Assembly (NCBI GenBank): GCA_944387895.1
Contig: CALXGQ010000030.1
Location: 1-64,000 of the forward strand
Direction of reading: 5' to 3'
Length of the DNA stretch: 64,000 nt
From: an uncultured Clostridia bacterium
Lineage (GTDB): Bacteria; Bacillota; Clostridia; Oscillospirales; QAKW01
In this document: piece after piece, positions 52,177 to 61,433 of the stretch
How positions within the stretch are numbered: the stretch's first letter is position 1
Layout of the letters: every line of letters begins with the position of its first letter
Position numbers and translations under genes: made by a program
The notes under the pieces: model-generated
What the model was told of the DNA's origin: nothing
The model's input: the letters and a program-made list of their open reading frames with translations, nothing else
Database searches by the model: none

Positions 52177-52741
52177 ATGCAAGGTCGAAGTAGCGCAGCA
52201 TCCCGTTGTAGATCCCCCGGGCAAAACCGTCGGGATCCTGGCTCATTTTGCGGGCGTCTTCGGCGTTGGTGATAAAACCGAGCTCCACCAGAACCGCCGG
52301 CATGGCGGTGCGGCGCAGAACATAGAGGGAGGGATTGGTTTTGACCCCCAGATCCTTCATGTCCATTTCCGTAACGATCCCGCTTTGAATGGCCTCCGCC
52401 AGATCGTGGGCCTGGCCGGAAGCGCTGTAGGTATAAACCTCGGTGCCGTTGACCTCCGGATTGGTGGAGGCGTTGGCGTGGATGCTGATAAAATAATCGG
52501 CGGGCCATTCGTTGGCAATGCGTACCCGCTCCCGCAGGCTGGAGGCGTTGGAGGTGCCTAAAACCTCCGTCGGCGTATTGCGGGTCAGCCGGACTTCAAA
52601 ATTGCCGTTGGCCCGCAGCAGCTCCGCCAGCTTCTGCGCCACCTCGTAATTGATGTCCTGCTCCCGCAGGCCGTTTCCCTCCGCGCCGGCATTGACGCCC
52701 TGGGGATTATGCCCTGCGTCGATCACAACTTTGATAGCCAT
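52175..52741 (-). CDS. N-acetylmuramoyl-L-alanine amidase (Amidase_3, CwlD-like)
   Basis: A 188-residue protein with all zinc-site motifs intact: VVIDAGHNP (His), EGNGLREQDIN (Glu), YFISIHANAS (His) and the late catalytic MPAVLVELGFITN (Glu). It cleaves the lactyl-Ala bond in peptidoglycan. There is no signal peptide, unlike most exported CwlD. The ATG at 52741 is 12 bp after AAGGAG; an earlier ATG at 52765 would itself overlap that site. Confidence 0.88.
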   Translation of the reverse strand: MAIKVVIDAGHNPQGVNAGAEGNGLREQDINYEVAQKLAELLRANGNFEVRLTRNTPTEVLGTSNASSLRERVRIANEWPADYFISIHANASTNPEVNGTEVYTYSASGQAHDLAEAIQSGIVTEMDMKDLGVKTNPSLYVLRRTAMPAVLVELGFITNAEDARKMSQDPDGFARGIYNGMLRYFDLA

Positions 52742-52923
52742 GTCTTGATAACAACTCCTTTCCATATAATTTATGGGAGAACGCTCCGAATGATACGAAA
52801 AGGTTGGCGGGATGCGAGAAGAATAAGGGGAAAACGTGATATTTATGTAAAATTTACAATTTGTTCAACACCTGTAATTATTTAAAGTGTATTATAAATT
52901 TGAAATTTTTAACAGGTACAGGG

Positions 52924-53766
52924 GTGAAGGATTTGTTTGGTTACGTTGTGGCCAATATGGAAAAACTGAATGAATCGCAGAAGGGCATTTACCGCGGTTA
53001 TTACTGCGGTCTTTGCCGGAGCCTGAAGAAGCAGTTCGGCAACTTCGGGCGCCTGACGCTGAACTATGATATGACCTTTATGATTTTGCTTCTGGCGGAT
53101 CTTTTAGATCCGGAAACGAAGGAGCATACCGGCCGGTGCGCCGTGCATCCCGGGAAGGAGCGGGTGATGCTGGAAAACGAGCTGATCGACTACGGCGCCG
53201 CCATGAACATCCTGCTTGCTTATTATAATTTGATGGACGACTGGAAGGATGAGGGCAAAAAATCAGCCCGCACGGCCGCAAAGCATCTCGCCCGGTTCAT
53301 GCCCGGCATCGAGGAAAAATATCCGCGTCAGGCCCGGGCCGTGCGAGAAGGGATGGCGGAGCTGGACGCGGAAGAGAGCAGAAGTCCGCGGGATCTGGAT
53401 ACGGCCGCCAATATTTTCGGGCGGCTTTTAGGGCAGCTATTCGTCTATCGGAAGGATTTCTGGGCCGAGGACTGCCGCGCCTTCGGCGAGGGACTGGGGC
53501 GTTTTGTCTATTGGATGGACGCCTATGAGGATCTGCCGAAGGATATGAAAAAAAACCGGTATAATCCGCTGGCGCTGATTTACGGTCAGCCGGATTATGA
53601 AGACCGGGTGGCGGAAATGCTGAAGGATACGCTTGGCGAATGCGCGCTGATTTTAGAGCGGCTGCCGCTGGTCGAGCATCTGGAGATTTTGAGGAACGTG
53701 CTGTATTCCGGCGTATGGAGCCGGTATAATCAACTGAAAAAAGCGGGAAAAGGAGAAAGGAAATGA
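52924..53766 (+). CDS. DUF5685 family protein
   Basis: A 280-residue soluble helical protein with [35 protein letters not shown] (key residues Cys-Gly-Leu-Cys in [11 protein letters not shown]), as in the DUF5685 family of Clostridia. Function is unknown. I place the start at the GTG at 52924; a TTG three codons later is possible. It overlaps the following DnaJ-like gene by four bases, so the two are translationally coupled. Confidence 0.78.
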   Translation: MKDLFGYVVANMEKLNESQKGIYRGYYCGLCRSLKKQFGNFGRLTLNYDMTFMILLLADLLDPETKEHTGRCAVHPGKERVMLENELIDYGAAMNILLAYYNLMDDWKDEGKKSARTAAKHLARFMPGIEEKYPRQARAVREGMAELDAEESRSPRDLDTAANIFGRLLGQLFVYRKDFWAEDCRAFGEGLGRFVYWMDAYEDLPKDMKKNRYNPLALIYGQPDYEDRVAEMLKDTLGECALILERLPLVEHLEILRNVLYSGVWSRYNQLKKAGKGERK

Positions 53767-54347
53767 GCCGTGATCCATATAGCGTGCTGGGGGTATCCCC
53801 CGACGCTACGGACGATGAAATCAAAAAAGCATATCGTAAACTGGCCAAGCAATATCATCCCGATATCCATCCGGATCGGGAGTTTGCCGAAAAAAAGATG
53901 GCGGAGATCAACGCCGCCTACGACGCGATCCTGAATCAGCGCCAGGGCAAGACGATGGGCGGTTTTGGCAGCGCCGGCGGCTATACGCAGGATCCCGGGC
54001 AGGGCTCCACGCCGGAGATGACGGCAGTACGCCATTATCTGCATTACCGCCGCTATCGGGAGGCCTTCAATGTTCTCAACCGGATCGAAAAGAGGGACGC
54101 GGAATGGTATTTTCTTTCGGCCTACGCCCATGCCGGCGTCGGAAATCGCACCCAGGCTCTGGAATTTGCACGCAAAGCGGTGCAGATGGAACCGGGAAAT
54201 CCGGAATATCAGGCCTTTTTGGAGCAGCTTCAAAGATCGGGGATGGCCTACGAAACCTACGGCCGCGGGTTTGATATGCCCCAGAGCGGCGTCAGCCCGA
54301 TTTGTATGGGGCTGTGCCTGGCCAAGCTGTGCTGCCCCTACTGCTGA
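53763..54347 (+). CDS. J-domain protein (DnaJ-like)
   Basis: A 194-residue protein with an N-terminal J domain (about 4-65, HPD motif in [10 protein letters not shown]), a Gly-rich linker (about 72-88), a TPR-like helical part ([32 protein letters not shown]) and a Cys-rich tail ([14 protein letters not shown]). J domains stimulate Hsp70 (DnaK). The domain order differs from DnaJ proper: it is a specialised co-chaperone. It overlaps the DUF5685 gene and precedes a zinc-ribbon membrane protein gene. Confidence 0.88.
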   Translation: MSRDPYSVLGVSPDATDDEIKKAYRKLAKQYHPDIHPDREFAEKKMAEINAAYDAILNQRQGKTMGGFGSAGGYTQDPGQGSTPEMTAVRHYLHYRRYREAFNVLNRIEKRDAEWYFLSAYAHAGVGNRTQALEFARKAVQMEPGNPEYQAFLEQLQRSGMAYETYGRGFDMPQSGVSPICMGLCLAKLCCPYC

Positions 54348-54382
54348 GGCAATAAGGATTTGAGGAAAGGTTATGGATATCA

Positions 54383-54778
54383 ATGAAATTTCGTAATCGG
54401 ATGGCCCGCTTCATGGCCGGGCGCTACGGCGTGGATCAGCTGAACCGCGCTCTTTTTTGGATCTATCTGGCCTGCGTGATTCTGGCCTTGTTTTTTTGGC
54501 CGTTTAATATTGTCGCGCTGGCGCTGGTGGTCTGGCTTTTTTTCCGGATGCTTTCCAAAAACATCTATAAAAGACAGGCGGAAAACCAGAAATACCTGCG
54601 CCTGACCGGCAAAATTACCGGCTGGTTCCGGCTGCGGAAAAAGATGTTTTCCGAGCGCAAAACCCATCGGTACCGGAAATGCCCCCATTGCCGGGCGGTT
54701 GTGCGCCTGCCCTACCGAAAGGGCCGCCATACGGTTTGCTGCCCGAAATGTCGGCAGGATTTCAACGTCAGGATCTGA
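54383..54778 (+). CDS. Membrane protein with C-terminal zinc ribbon
   Basis: A 131-residue protein with two adjacent hydrophobic helices (about 24-60) and a C-terminal zinc ribbon CPHC...CCPKC (KCPHCRAVVRLPYRKGRH then CCPKCRQDF). The start at 54383 overlaps a 7-codon frame that begins at 54373, closer to the GGAAAGG site, so coupling is possible. Function unknown; context with DnaJ-like and DUF5685 genes suggests a shared process. Confidence 0.78.
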   Translation: MKFRNRMARFMAGRYGVDQLNRALFWIYLACVILALFFWPFNIVALALVVWLFFRMLSKNIYKRQAENQKYLRLTGKITGWFRLRKKMFSERKTHRYRKCPHCRAVVRLPYRKGRHTVCCPKCRQDFNVRI

Positions 54779-54793
54779 GGATATGTTTTTTCA

Positions 54794-54834
54794 GAAAGCC
54801 GCCTTTGCGCTGATGCGCAAAAGCGGCTTTTCAA
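54794..54834. terminator. Terminator of the DUF5685-DnaJ-zinc ribbon operon
   Basis: AAAGCCGCCTTTGCGC / TGCGCAAAAGCGGCTTT, a long stem with a short loop and flanking T-rich sequence. Confidence 0.7.
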
Positions 54835-54867
54835 ATCTGGACAAAGCAGAAAAAAGCAAAAGAGGTC

Positions 54868-54896
54868 TTGCAAAACCGCCGGCAGGGCGGTATAAT
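54868..54896 (+). promoter_or_regulatory. Sigma-A promoter of the thi operon
   Basis: TTGCAA (54868-54873), 17 bp, TATAAT (54891-54896). Confidence 0.75.
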
Positions 54897-54912
54897 AGAA
54901 AAAAATAAAAAA

Positions 54913-54996
54913 ACGGGGAGCTTGTGGGACAGGCTGAGAGGAAGGTACGACCTTCGACCCATGAACCTGATTTGGATAATGCCAACGTAGGGATTT
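54913..54996 (+). promoter_or_regulatory. TPP riboswitch (THI element)
   Basis: The conserved core is clear: ACGGGGAGC, GCTGAGAGG, the ACCC of CGACCCATG, GAACCTGAT, then GGATAATGCCA and CGTAGGGA. It binds thiamine pyrophosphate and should switch off the downstream thi genes. Confidence 0.95.
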
Positions 54997-54998
54997 CT

Positions 54999-55054
54999 GG
55001 AAAACAGAATGGATAGAGCGGGAAGCGGTCCGTCGGGGCGGTTTTCCGTTTTTT
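54999..55054 (+). terminator. Riboswitch expression-platform terminator
   Basis: GGAAAAC (54999-55005) pairs with GTTTTCC (55041-55047), followed by GTTTTTT. TPP binding would favour it. Confidence 0.7.
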
Positions 55055-55071
55055 GCGTTATGGAGGAAATG

Positions 55072-55266
55072 ATGGTACGAATCAACGGAGAATGGCAGGA
55101 TCTTGCCGGAAAAAGTCTGGCGGCCTTTTTGGCGGAGAGCGCCTATGATCTCGGGCGCATCGCCGTGGAGCGCAACGGCGAGATCATTCCGAAATCCCGG
55201 TATGCCGAAACGGTGCTGGAAGAGGGCGACGCGGTGGAGATCGTCGGATTTGTGGGAGGCGGTTGA
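55072..55266 (+). CDS. thiS: Sulfur carrier protein ThiS
   Basis: A 64-residue ubiquitin-fold protein (MVRINGEWQDLAGKSL) ending in the required diglycine (VGFVGGG). ThiF adenylates its C terminus, which then carries sulfide to ThiG. The ATG at 55072 has GGAGG 5 bp upstream; the adjacent ATG at 55069 is too close. It is the first gene after the TPP riboswitch. Confidence 0.92.
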   Translation: MVRINGEWQDLAGKSLAAFLAESAYDLGRIAVERNGEIIPKSRYAETVLEEGDAVEIVGFVGGG

Positions 55267-55267
55267 G

Positions 55268-55900
55268 ATGATTCCAACGAAGGAGGAGCTGCAAAAGGCG
55301 CTGGAGCAGCGCTACGGAGCGGCGTTGTATCGCCGGATCGCGGAAGCCGCCGTCGCGGTATGCGGGCTGGGCGGGCTGGGCTCTCATATTGCGATGGCTC
55401 TGGCCCGGGCGGGCGTGGGGCGCCTGATCCTGGTGGACTACGACCGGGTGGAGGCGGGCAATCTGCATCGCCAGCTTTATACAGCGGAGCAGGTGGGGTG
55501 GCTGAAAACCGAGGCGCTGGCCGAGGTGCTGAAGGCGGCGGCGCCGTATTTGGCGATAGAAAAGCACGCCCTTCGGCTGACAGCGCAGAATCTGGAACCC
55601 CTTTCCGGAGCCGGGATCATCTGCGAGGCTTTCGACTGCCCGGAAGCCAAGGCGATGCTAGTGAATCAGGTGGCGGAGCGCTGGCCGGAAAAGTACCTGA
55701 TTTCCGGCAGCGGCATGGCGGGGCTCGGCTCCGCCAACAGCATCCGCACCCGCCGGATCACGCCGCGGTTTTATCTCTGCGGCGACGGCGTCAGCGAAGG
55801 GGGCTCCGGAATGGGGCTGGTATCCAGCCGGGTGATGCTCTGCGCCGCCCATCAGGCTCACGCGGCGCTGCGGATCCTGGCTGGAGAATTTGACGTATAG
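55268..55900 (+). CDS. thiF: ThiS adenylyltransferase ThiF
   Basis: A 210-residue E1-like enzyme with the nucleotide loop [26 protein letters not shown] (Arg and Asn-Leu of the adenylation site) and a Cys in [11 protein letters not shown]. It is shorter than E. coli ThiF and lacks the two CxxC zinc pairs, matching the clostridial anaerobic form. It starts one base after the thiS stop. Confidence 0.9.
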   Translation: MIPTKEELQKALEQRYGAALYRRIAEAAVAVCGLGGLGSHIAMALARAGVGRLILVDYDRVEAGNLHRQLYTAEQVGWLKTEALAEVLKAAAPYLAIEKHALRLTAQNLEPLSGAGIICEAFDCPEAKAMLVNQVAERWPEKYLISGSGMAGLGSANSIRTRRITPRFYLCGDGVSEGGSGMGLVSSRVMLCAAHQAHAALRILAGEFDV

Positions 55901-55913
55901 GGAGGAATATACC

Positions 55914-56684
55914 ATGAAAAAAGATCCATTGATCATCGGCGGGCACGTTTTTGAATCCCGCTTCATTCTGGGCTCCGGGAAATATTCGCTGGGGCTGATC
56001 AAAGCGGCGGTGCGGGACGCGGGCGCCGAAATCATCACGCTGGCTTTGCGCCGCGCCAATACGAAGGAGCAGGAAAACATTCTGGATTTCATTCCGGAGG
56101 GGGTGACGCTGCTGCCCAATACCTCCGGCGCCCGCAATGCCGAGGAAGCGGTTCGGATCGCGCGGCTGGCGCGGGAGCTGGGGTGCGGAAATTTTGTCAA
56201 GATCGAGATCATGCGGGATTCCAAATACCTGTTCCCGGACAACGAGGAAACGGTTCGGGCGACCGCCCGGCTGGCGGAGGATGGATTTGTGGTGCTGCCG
56301 TATATGTATCCCGATTTGAATACGGCGCGGGATCTGGTGTCTGCCGGAGCCGCCGCCGTCATGCCGCTGGCGTCGCCCATCGGATCCAATAAAGGGCTGG
56401 CGACCAGGGATTTTATTCAGATCCTGATCGATGAAATCGAGCTTCCGGTCATTGTGGACGCCGGGATCGGGCGCCCTTCCCAGGCCTGCGAAGCGATGGA
56501 GATGGGCGCGGCGGCGATCATGGCCAATACGGCGCTGGCCACCGCCGGAGATCTGCCGCTGATGGCCGCCGCCTTCCGGCAGGCGATCGAGGCGGGGCGC
56601 AAGGCGTATCTTTCCGGGCTGGGGCGGGTGTTGAGCCGGGGCGCTTCCGCCTCCGATCCCCTCACCGGATTTCTGCGGGATTGA
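55914..56684 (+). CDS. thiG: Thiazole synthase ThiG
   Basis: A 256-residue TIM-barrel enzyme with [20 protein letters not shown], the Schiff-base Lys in [10 protein letters not shown] and [18 protein letters not shown]. It makes the thiazole phosphate from DXP, dehydroglycine and ThiS thiocarboxylate. The ATG at 55914 has AGGAGG 6-9 bp upstream. Confidence 0.95.
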   Translation: MKKDPLIIGGHVFESRFILGSGKYSLGLIKAAVRDAGAEIITLALRRANTKEQENILDFIPEGVTLLPNTSGARNAEEAVRIARLARELGCGNFVKIEIMRDSKYLFPDNEETVRATARLAEDGFVVLPYMYPDLNTARDLVSAGAAAVMPLASPIGSNKGLATRDFIQILIDEIELPVIVDAGIGRPSQACEAMEMGAAAIMANTALATAGDLPLMAAAFRQAIEAGRKAYLSGLGRVLSRGASASDPLTGFLRD

Positions 56685-56693
56685 GGCACGGTC

Positions 56694-57944
56694 ATGGAGA
56701 ATTTGTATTTTGTTGATTCACCGCGGCTCTCTGCAGCGGCGCTGGAAAAAAAGCACCGGCTGGAAACCGATCCTTCCAGCCGGAAAGATCCCATGGAGTA
56801 TCTGCCGGGGATGGAGCAGATCCGCTCAGATATCAGCGCAAAGGTTCTGGAGCAGATGGAGCGCTATGATTATAACGCCTATACCGCCGCCGACGTAACC
56901 GCCGCGCTGGAGCGGGAGGTATGCACCGTCGAAGACTTCAAGGCGCTGCTTTCTCCGGCGGCAGAGCCGTTTTTAGAGCAGATGGCGGAGCGCGCCCGGC
57001 GTGAAACGGCCCGGCATTTTGGGAATAACGTCTATCTGTTCACCCCTCTTTATATAGCAAATTACTGTGAAAACTACTGCGTTTACTGCGGGTTCAACTG
57101 CTATAACGATATCCGCCGCAGAAAGCTGACATCGGAGCAGATCGAGGCGGAAATGAAGGTGATCGCCGAAAGCGGGATGGAAGAGATTCTGATCCTCACC
57201 GGCGAGAGCCGCAGCAGGAGCAGCGTGGAATATATCGGCGAGGCCTGCCGGCTGGCGCGCCGGTATTTCCGGCTGATCGGGCTGGAGATTTACCCGGTCA
57301 ATACCGATGAATATCGCTATCTTCATCGCTGCGGCGCCGATTACGTCACGGTTTTTCAGGAAACCTACGATATCGAACGGTATGAAAAGCTGCATCTTTC
57401 CGGGCATAAGCGGGTCTGGCCGTATCGTTTCGACGCCCAGGAGCGCGCGCTGCTGGGCGGGATGCGGGGCGTTGCCTTTTCGGCGCTGCTGGGTCTTTCG
57501 GATTTCCGGCGGGACGCGCTGGCCAGCGGGCTGCACGCCTATTATCTGCAGCGTAAATATCCCCGGGCGGAGATCTCCCTTTCCTGCCCGCGGCTGCGGC
57601 CGATCCTGCATAACGATCGGATCAATCCGCAGGACGTGCATGAAAAGCAGCTCTGCCAGATCCTCTGCGCCGACCGGATCTTTCTGCCCTACGCCGGGAT
57701 TACTGTTTCTTCCCGGGAAAGCGCGTCCTTTCGCAACGGCATCGTAAAAATCGCCGCCACCAAGATCTCGGCCGGCGTTTCCACCGGGATCGGGGATCAC
57801 GAAAGCAAGTATACCGGCCGGAAAGCCGGTTCCGCCGGCGACGAACAGTTCGAGATCGACGACGCCCGCAGCCTGGAGCGGGTGTATCAGGACATGACCG
57901 GCGCCGGCCTTCAGCCGGTGCTCAACGACTATCTTTATGTTTGA
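56694..57944 (+). CDS. thiH: 2-iminoacetate synthase ThiH
   Basis: A 416-residue radical SAM enzyme with the cluster motif CENYCVYCGF and the ThiH tail (HESKYTGRKAGSAGDEQFEI, in part). It cleaves tyrosine to dehydroglycine under anaerobic conditions, replacing the ThiO glycine oxidase of aerobes. It follows thiG by 9 bp and overlaps tenI by 8 bp. Confidence 0.94.
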   Translation: MENLYFVDSPRLSAAALEKKHRLETDPSSRKDPMEYLPGMEQIRSDISAKVLEQMERYDYNAYTAADVTAALEREVCTVEDFKALLSPAAEPFLEQMAERARRETARHFGNNVYLFTPLYIANYCENYCVYCGFNCYNDIRRRKLTSEQIEAEMKVIAESGMEEILILTGESRSRSSVEYIGEACRLARRYFRLIGLEIYPVNTDEYRYLHRCGADYVTVFQETYDIERYEKLHLSGHKRVWPYRFDAQERALLGGMRGVAFSALLGLSDFRRDALASGLHAYYLQRKYPRAEISLSCPRLRPILHNDRINPQDVHEKQLCQILCADRIFLPYAGITVSSRESASFRNGIVKIAATKISAGVSTGIGDHESKYTGRKAGSAGDEQFEIDDARSLERVYQDMTGAGLQPVLNDYLYV

Positions 57945-58551
57945 TATTCTATGCGTAACAAACCGGCGGCTTTGTCGGGAAGATTTTTTTGTACGGATGA
58001 AAAAAATAGCCGCCGCCCATCCCAAAGCCGTTCTGCTGCGGGAGAAGGATCTTTCGGAGGCGGCCTATACGGAGCTGGCGCGGGAGGTTCTGGCGATCTG
58101 CGCCGGGGAGGGCGTGCCCTGCATTCTCCATTCTTTCACCCGGGCGGCGGCCGCGCTGGGGGCGCCGGCCGTCCATCTGCCGCTTCCGTTGCTGCGGCAG
58201 CTGGCGCCGGAGGAGAAAAAGGCGTTCTCCGTGATCGGGGCTTCCTGCCATACGGACGCCGAGGTGCGGGAGGCCTGCGCGGCGGGATGCGGCTATATCA
58301 TAGCCGGACATATTTTTGAAACAGACTGTAAAAAAGGGCTGCCCGGCAGAGGGGTGGATTTTTTCAGGCAGGCGGCGGCCTGCGCGACGGTTCCGGTCTA
58401 TGCCATCGGCGGGATCCGGCCGGAAAACGTCCGGGCGCTGCGTCATGCCGGGGGAGCGGGGGTCTGCCTGATGCGCGCGGCGATGGAATGCGCGGATCCG
58501 GCCTCCTGCTTTGCGGCGCTGAAGGAGGCGTATGATCGTGAACTGGAATAA
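57937..58551 (+). CDS. tenI: Thiazole tautomerase TenI-like protein
   Basis: A 204-residue ThiE-fold protein. It has GHIFETDCKKGLPGRGVDFF and AIGGIRPENV, matching TenI, including the His of GHIFETD used in tautomerization. The ThiE motif VNDDA is replaced by LHSFT, so it is unlikely to be a phosphate synthase. It aromatizes the ThiG product. It overlaps thiH by 8 bp and thiE by 20 bp. Confidence 0.85.
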   Translation: MFDILCVTNRRLCREDFFVRMKKIAAAHPKAVLLREKDLSEAAYTELAREVLAICAGEGVPCILHSFTRAAAALGAPAVHLPLPLLRQLAPEEKKAFSVIGASCHTDAEVREACAAGCGYIIAGHIFETDCKKGLPGRGVDFFRQAAACATVPVYAIGGIRPENVRALRHAGGAGVCLMRAAMECADPASCFAALKEAYDRELE

Positions 58552-59209
58552 GGAAAGGCTGCTTCTTTACGGGGTGACAGACAGAAAAGGGGCGGGAAGC
58601 GGTTCCTTTTACGAGCAGATCGAGGCGGCGCTGCGCGGCGGCGCAACGATGATCCAGCTGCGGGAAAAAGGAATGGCGCAGCCGGAACTGATCGAAACGG
58701 CGCGCCGCGTCAAGGCGCTTTGCCGCCGCTGGGAGGTGCCGCTGATCGTCAACGACGATGCGGAAGCGGCGCTGGCCGCCGGGGCAGACGGCGTTCATGT
58801 GGGGGCGGAGGACGCTCCGGTCGCAGCGCTGCGGCAGCGCTGCGGCGCCGGCTTTATCATCGGCGCGACGGCGAAAACAGTAGAGCAGGCCAGAGCGGCG
58901 GAGGCGGCGGGCGCGGATTATCTGGGCGTCGGCGCGGTTTTCCCTTCCCCCACCAAAAAAGGGGCGATTCGGATCACCGTAGAGCAGCTGAAGGAGATCT
59001 GCGGATCGGTGACGATTCCCGTCGTGGCCATCGGCGGGATCAGTCTGGAAAACGTCGCTTTGCTCCGGGGCAGCGGCGTCGCCGGAATTGCCGTTGTTTC
59101 CGCCCTCTTCGGCGCGGCGGATATCGGCGCGGCGGCTGCGGCGTTGAAAAAAGAAGCCCTCCGGATCACCGGATCCGGGGCGCAAGCCCGAAAGGAGGAA
59201 AAGGAATGA
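58532..59209 (+). CDS. thiE: Thiamine-phosphate synthase ThiE
   Basis: A 225-residue TIM-barrel enzyme with the ThiE signature motifs [37 protein letters not shown] and FPSPTKKG. It joins HMP-pyrophosphate and the thiazole phosphate. A GGAGG-type site lies in the tenI end. It overlaps tenI by 20 bp and thiD by four bases. Confidence 0.94.
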   Translation: MIVNWNKERLLLYGVTDRKGAGSGSFYEQIEAALRGGATMIQLREKGMAQPELIETARRVKALCRRWEVPLIVNDDAEAALAAGADGVHVGAEDAPVAALRQRCGAGFIIGATAKTVEQARAAEAAGADYLGVGAVFPSPTKKGAIRITVEQLKEICGSVTIPVVAIGGISLENVALLRGSGVAGIAVVSALFGAADIGAAAAALKKEALRITGSGAQARKEEKE

Positions 59210-60003
59210 AAACAGTCCTGACGATAGCCGGGAGCGATTCCGGCGGCGGCGCGGGGATCCAGGCTGACTTAAAGACCATGACCCTCAACGGGGTATTTGC
59301 CGCCTCGGCCATCACGGCGCTCACCGCCCAGAATACCCTGGGCGTCGCGGCCGTGATGGAGGTTGATCCGGATTTTCTGGCGCAGCAGATCAATGCGGTA
59401 TTTGAGGATCTGCGCCCCGATGCGGTCAAGATCGGCATGGTTTCCTCCGCCCCTTTGATCGAGGTCATTGCCGGGCGGCTCCGGCACTACGGCGCCGAAA
59501 AAATCGTGGTCGATCCGGTGATGGTAGCCACCAGCGGCGCCCGGCTGATCGATAGCGGCGCCGTCGGCGCTTTGAAGGAGGCGCTGCTCCCGATGGCGGC
59601 GGTGGTGACGCCGAATATCCCCGAGGCGGAGATTCTCTCCGGCATGGAGATCCGCGGGGAGGAGGCGATGATGCAGGCGGCGGAAAGGATCGGCCGGCAG
59701 TACCGCTGCGCGGTGCTCTGCAAGGGCGGCCACAGCGTCAGCGACGCCAACGACGTTTTGTATGCGGAGGGCGCGTTTTACTGGTACCGCGGCAGGCGGA
59801 TCGATAATCCCAATACCCACGGTACCGGCTGCACTCTCTCCAGCGCGATCGCCGCGCATCTGGCGAAGGGCTATCCGCTGGCTGCGGCCGTGGAACGGGC
59901 GAAGGATTATGTTTCCGGGGCGCTGGGTGCGATGCTGGATCTGGGCCGCGGCCGCGGCCCCATGAACCATGCTTTTGATGTGAAGAGCCGGTTTTTGGAT
60001 TGA
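59206..60003 (+). CDS. thiD: Hydroxymethylpyrimidine (phosphate) kinase ThiD
   Basis: A 265-residue ribokinase-fold enzyme with [19 protein letters not shown] at the start, [12 protein letters not shown] and the catalytic region [14 protein letters not shown]. It phosphorylates HMP twice. The ATG at 59206 has AAAGGAGG upstream and overlaps the thiE stop. An in-frame region upstream lies inside thiE and is not part of the protein. Confidence 0.95.
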   Translation: MKTVLTIAGSDSGGGAGIQADLKTMTLNGVFAASAITALTAQNTLGVAAVMEVDPDFLAQQINAVFEDLRPDAVKIGMVSSAPLIEVIAGRLRHYGAEKIVVDPVMVATSGARLIDSGAVGALKEALLPMAAVVTPNIPEAEILSGMEIRGEEAMMQAAERIGRQYRCAVLCKGGHSVSDANDVLYAEGAFYWYRGRRIDNPNTHGTGCTLSSAIAAHLAKGYPLAAAVERAKDYVSGALGAMLDLGRGRGPMNHAFDVKSRFLD

Positions 60004-60021
60004 ACGGAGAAAGGAAGAATC

Positions 60022-61335
60022 ATGAGAAACTATCAAACACAAATGGAGGCGGCCAAAAAGGGGATCATTACCCCGGAGATGGAGCTGGTAGCCCAAAAGG
60101 AACGGCGCAGCCCGGAGGAGCTGCGGGCGGGCGTGGCCTGCGGAAGGGTGGCGATCCCCTGCAATATCCGTCATACGGCGCTATCGGCAGAGGGCGTCGG
60201 GGAAGGGCTGCGCACCAAGATCAACGTCAATCTGGGCGTTTCCGGCGATTGCAGGAACTATGAGCGGGAGATGGAAAAGGTGGAGCTGGCGCTGCGGCTG
60301 GGCGCCGAGGCCATAATGGATCTCAGCAACGTCGGAAAGACCAACGCCTTTCGGCGCGCATTGATCGACCGGTCGCCCGCCATGATCGGAACCGTGCCGA
60401 TGTATGACGCGATCGGATATCTGGAAAAGGATTTGATGGAGATCACCGCCGCCGATTTTCTGCGGGTGATCCGCGCCCATGCGGAGGAAGGGGTCGACTT
60501 CATGACCATTCATGCGGGAATCAACCGCAGAGCGGTGGAGGCCTTTATGCGGGATAAAAGAAAGATGAACATCGTTTCCCGGGGCGGATCGCTGCTCTTT
60601 GCCTGGATGATGACGACGGGGCAGGAAAATCCCTTTTATGAGCACTATGATGAAGTTCTGGAGATCCTGCGGGAATACGACGTAACCATCAGCCTGGGCG
60701 ATGCCCTGCGCCCCGGGTGCATCGATGACAGTACCGACGCGGGGCAGATCGCGGAGCTGATCGAACTGGGCGCGCTGACGGAGCGCGCCTGGGCGAAGGA
60801 CGTTCAGGTGATGGTGGAGGGACCCGGCCATATGGCGATGAACGAGATCGAGGCCAATATGAAATTGCAAAAGCGGCTCTGCCACCACGCGCCGTTTTAT
60901 GTATTGGGGCCGCTGGTAACGGATATCGCACCGGGCTACGATCATATCACCGCGGCCATCGGCGGAGCGATCGCAGCGGCCAGCGGCGCGGATTTTCTCT
61001 GCTATGTCACGCCGGCGGAGCATCTGCGGCTGCCGGATCTCGGCGACGTAAAGGAGGGAATCATCGCCAGCCGCATCGCGGCGCACGCGGCGGATATCGC
61101 CAAAGGGGTGCCCCATGCCCGGGAACAGGACGACGCGATGGCGCAGGCGCGCCACCGGGTGGACTGGGAAGAGATGTTTCGCCTTGCGCTGGACGGGGAA
61201 AAGGCCCGGGCTTATTTTGAGAGCACGCCGCCGGCCGACCGGCATACCTGCTCCATGTGCGGAAAGATGTGTGCCGTGCGGACGACCAATATGATTTTGG
61301 AAGGAAAAACGGTGGAGTTTTGCACCGAAAAATAA
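60022..61335 (+). CDS. thiC: Phosphomethylpyrimidine synthase ThiC
   Basis: A 437-residue radical SAM enzyme with MKTP-independent clostridial N terminus, the catalytic core ([32 protein letters not shown] in part) and the C-terminal cluster motif CSMCGKMC. It converts aminoimidazole ribotide to HMP-phosphate. It ends the thi operon, so the whole pathway sits behind one TPP riboswitch. Confidence 0.95.
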   Translation: MRNYQTQMEAAKKGIITPEMELVAQKERRSPEELRAGVACGRVAIPCNIRHTALSAEGVGEGLRTKINVNLGVSGDCRNYEREMEKVELALRLGAEAIMDLSNVGKTNAFRRALIDRSPAMIGTVPMYDAIGYLEKDLMEITAADFLRVIRAHAEEGVDFMTIHAGINRRAVEAFMRDKRKMNIVSRGGSLLFAWMMTTGQENPFYEHYDEVLEILREYDVTISLGDALRPGCIDDSTDAGQIAELIELGALTERAWAKDVQVMVEGPGHMAMNEIEANMKLQKRLCHHAPFYVLGPLVTDIAPGYDHITAAIGGAIAAASGADFLCYVTPAEHLRLPDLGDVKEGIIASRIAAHAADIAKGVPHAREQDDAMAQARHRVDWEEMFRLALDGEKARAYFESTPPADRHTCSMCGKMCAVRTTNMILEGKTVEFCTEK

Positions 61336-61340
61336 AAAAA

Positions 61341-61399
61341 CCGGCAAAGCGTTTGCCGGCGGGGAACGAAAAAAGCGGCAGGCAAAGCCTGCCGCTTTT
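61341..61399. terminator. Two stem-loops after thiC
   Basis: CCGGCAAA / TTTGCCGG at 61341-61359, then AAAAGCGGCAGGC / GCCTGCCGCTTTT at 61371-61398. The second has A and T flanks and probably serves both thiC and the convergent serS. Confidence 0.75.
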
Positions 61400-61433
61400 C
61401 GTTGTGTTACAGCCTCTCACGTTTGTGCGGGGG

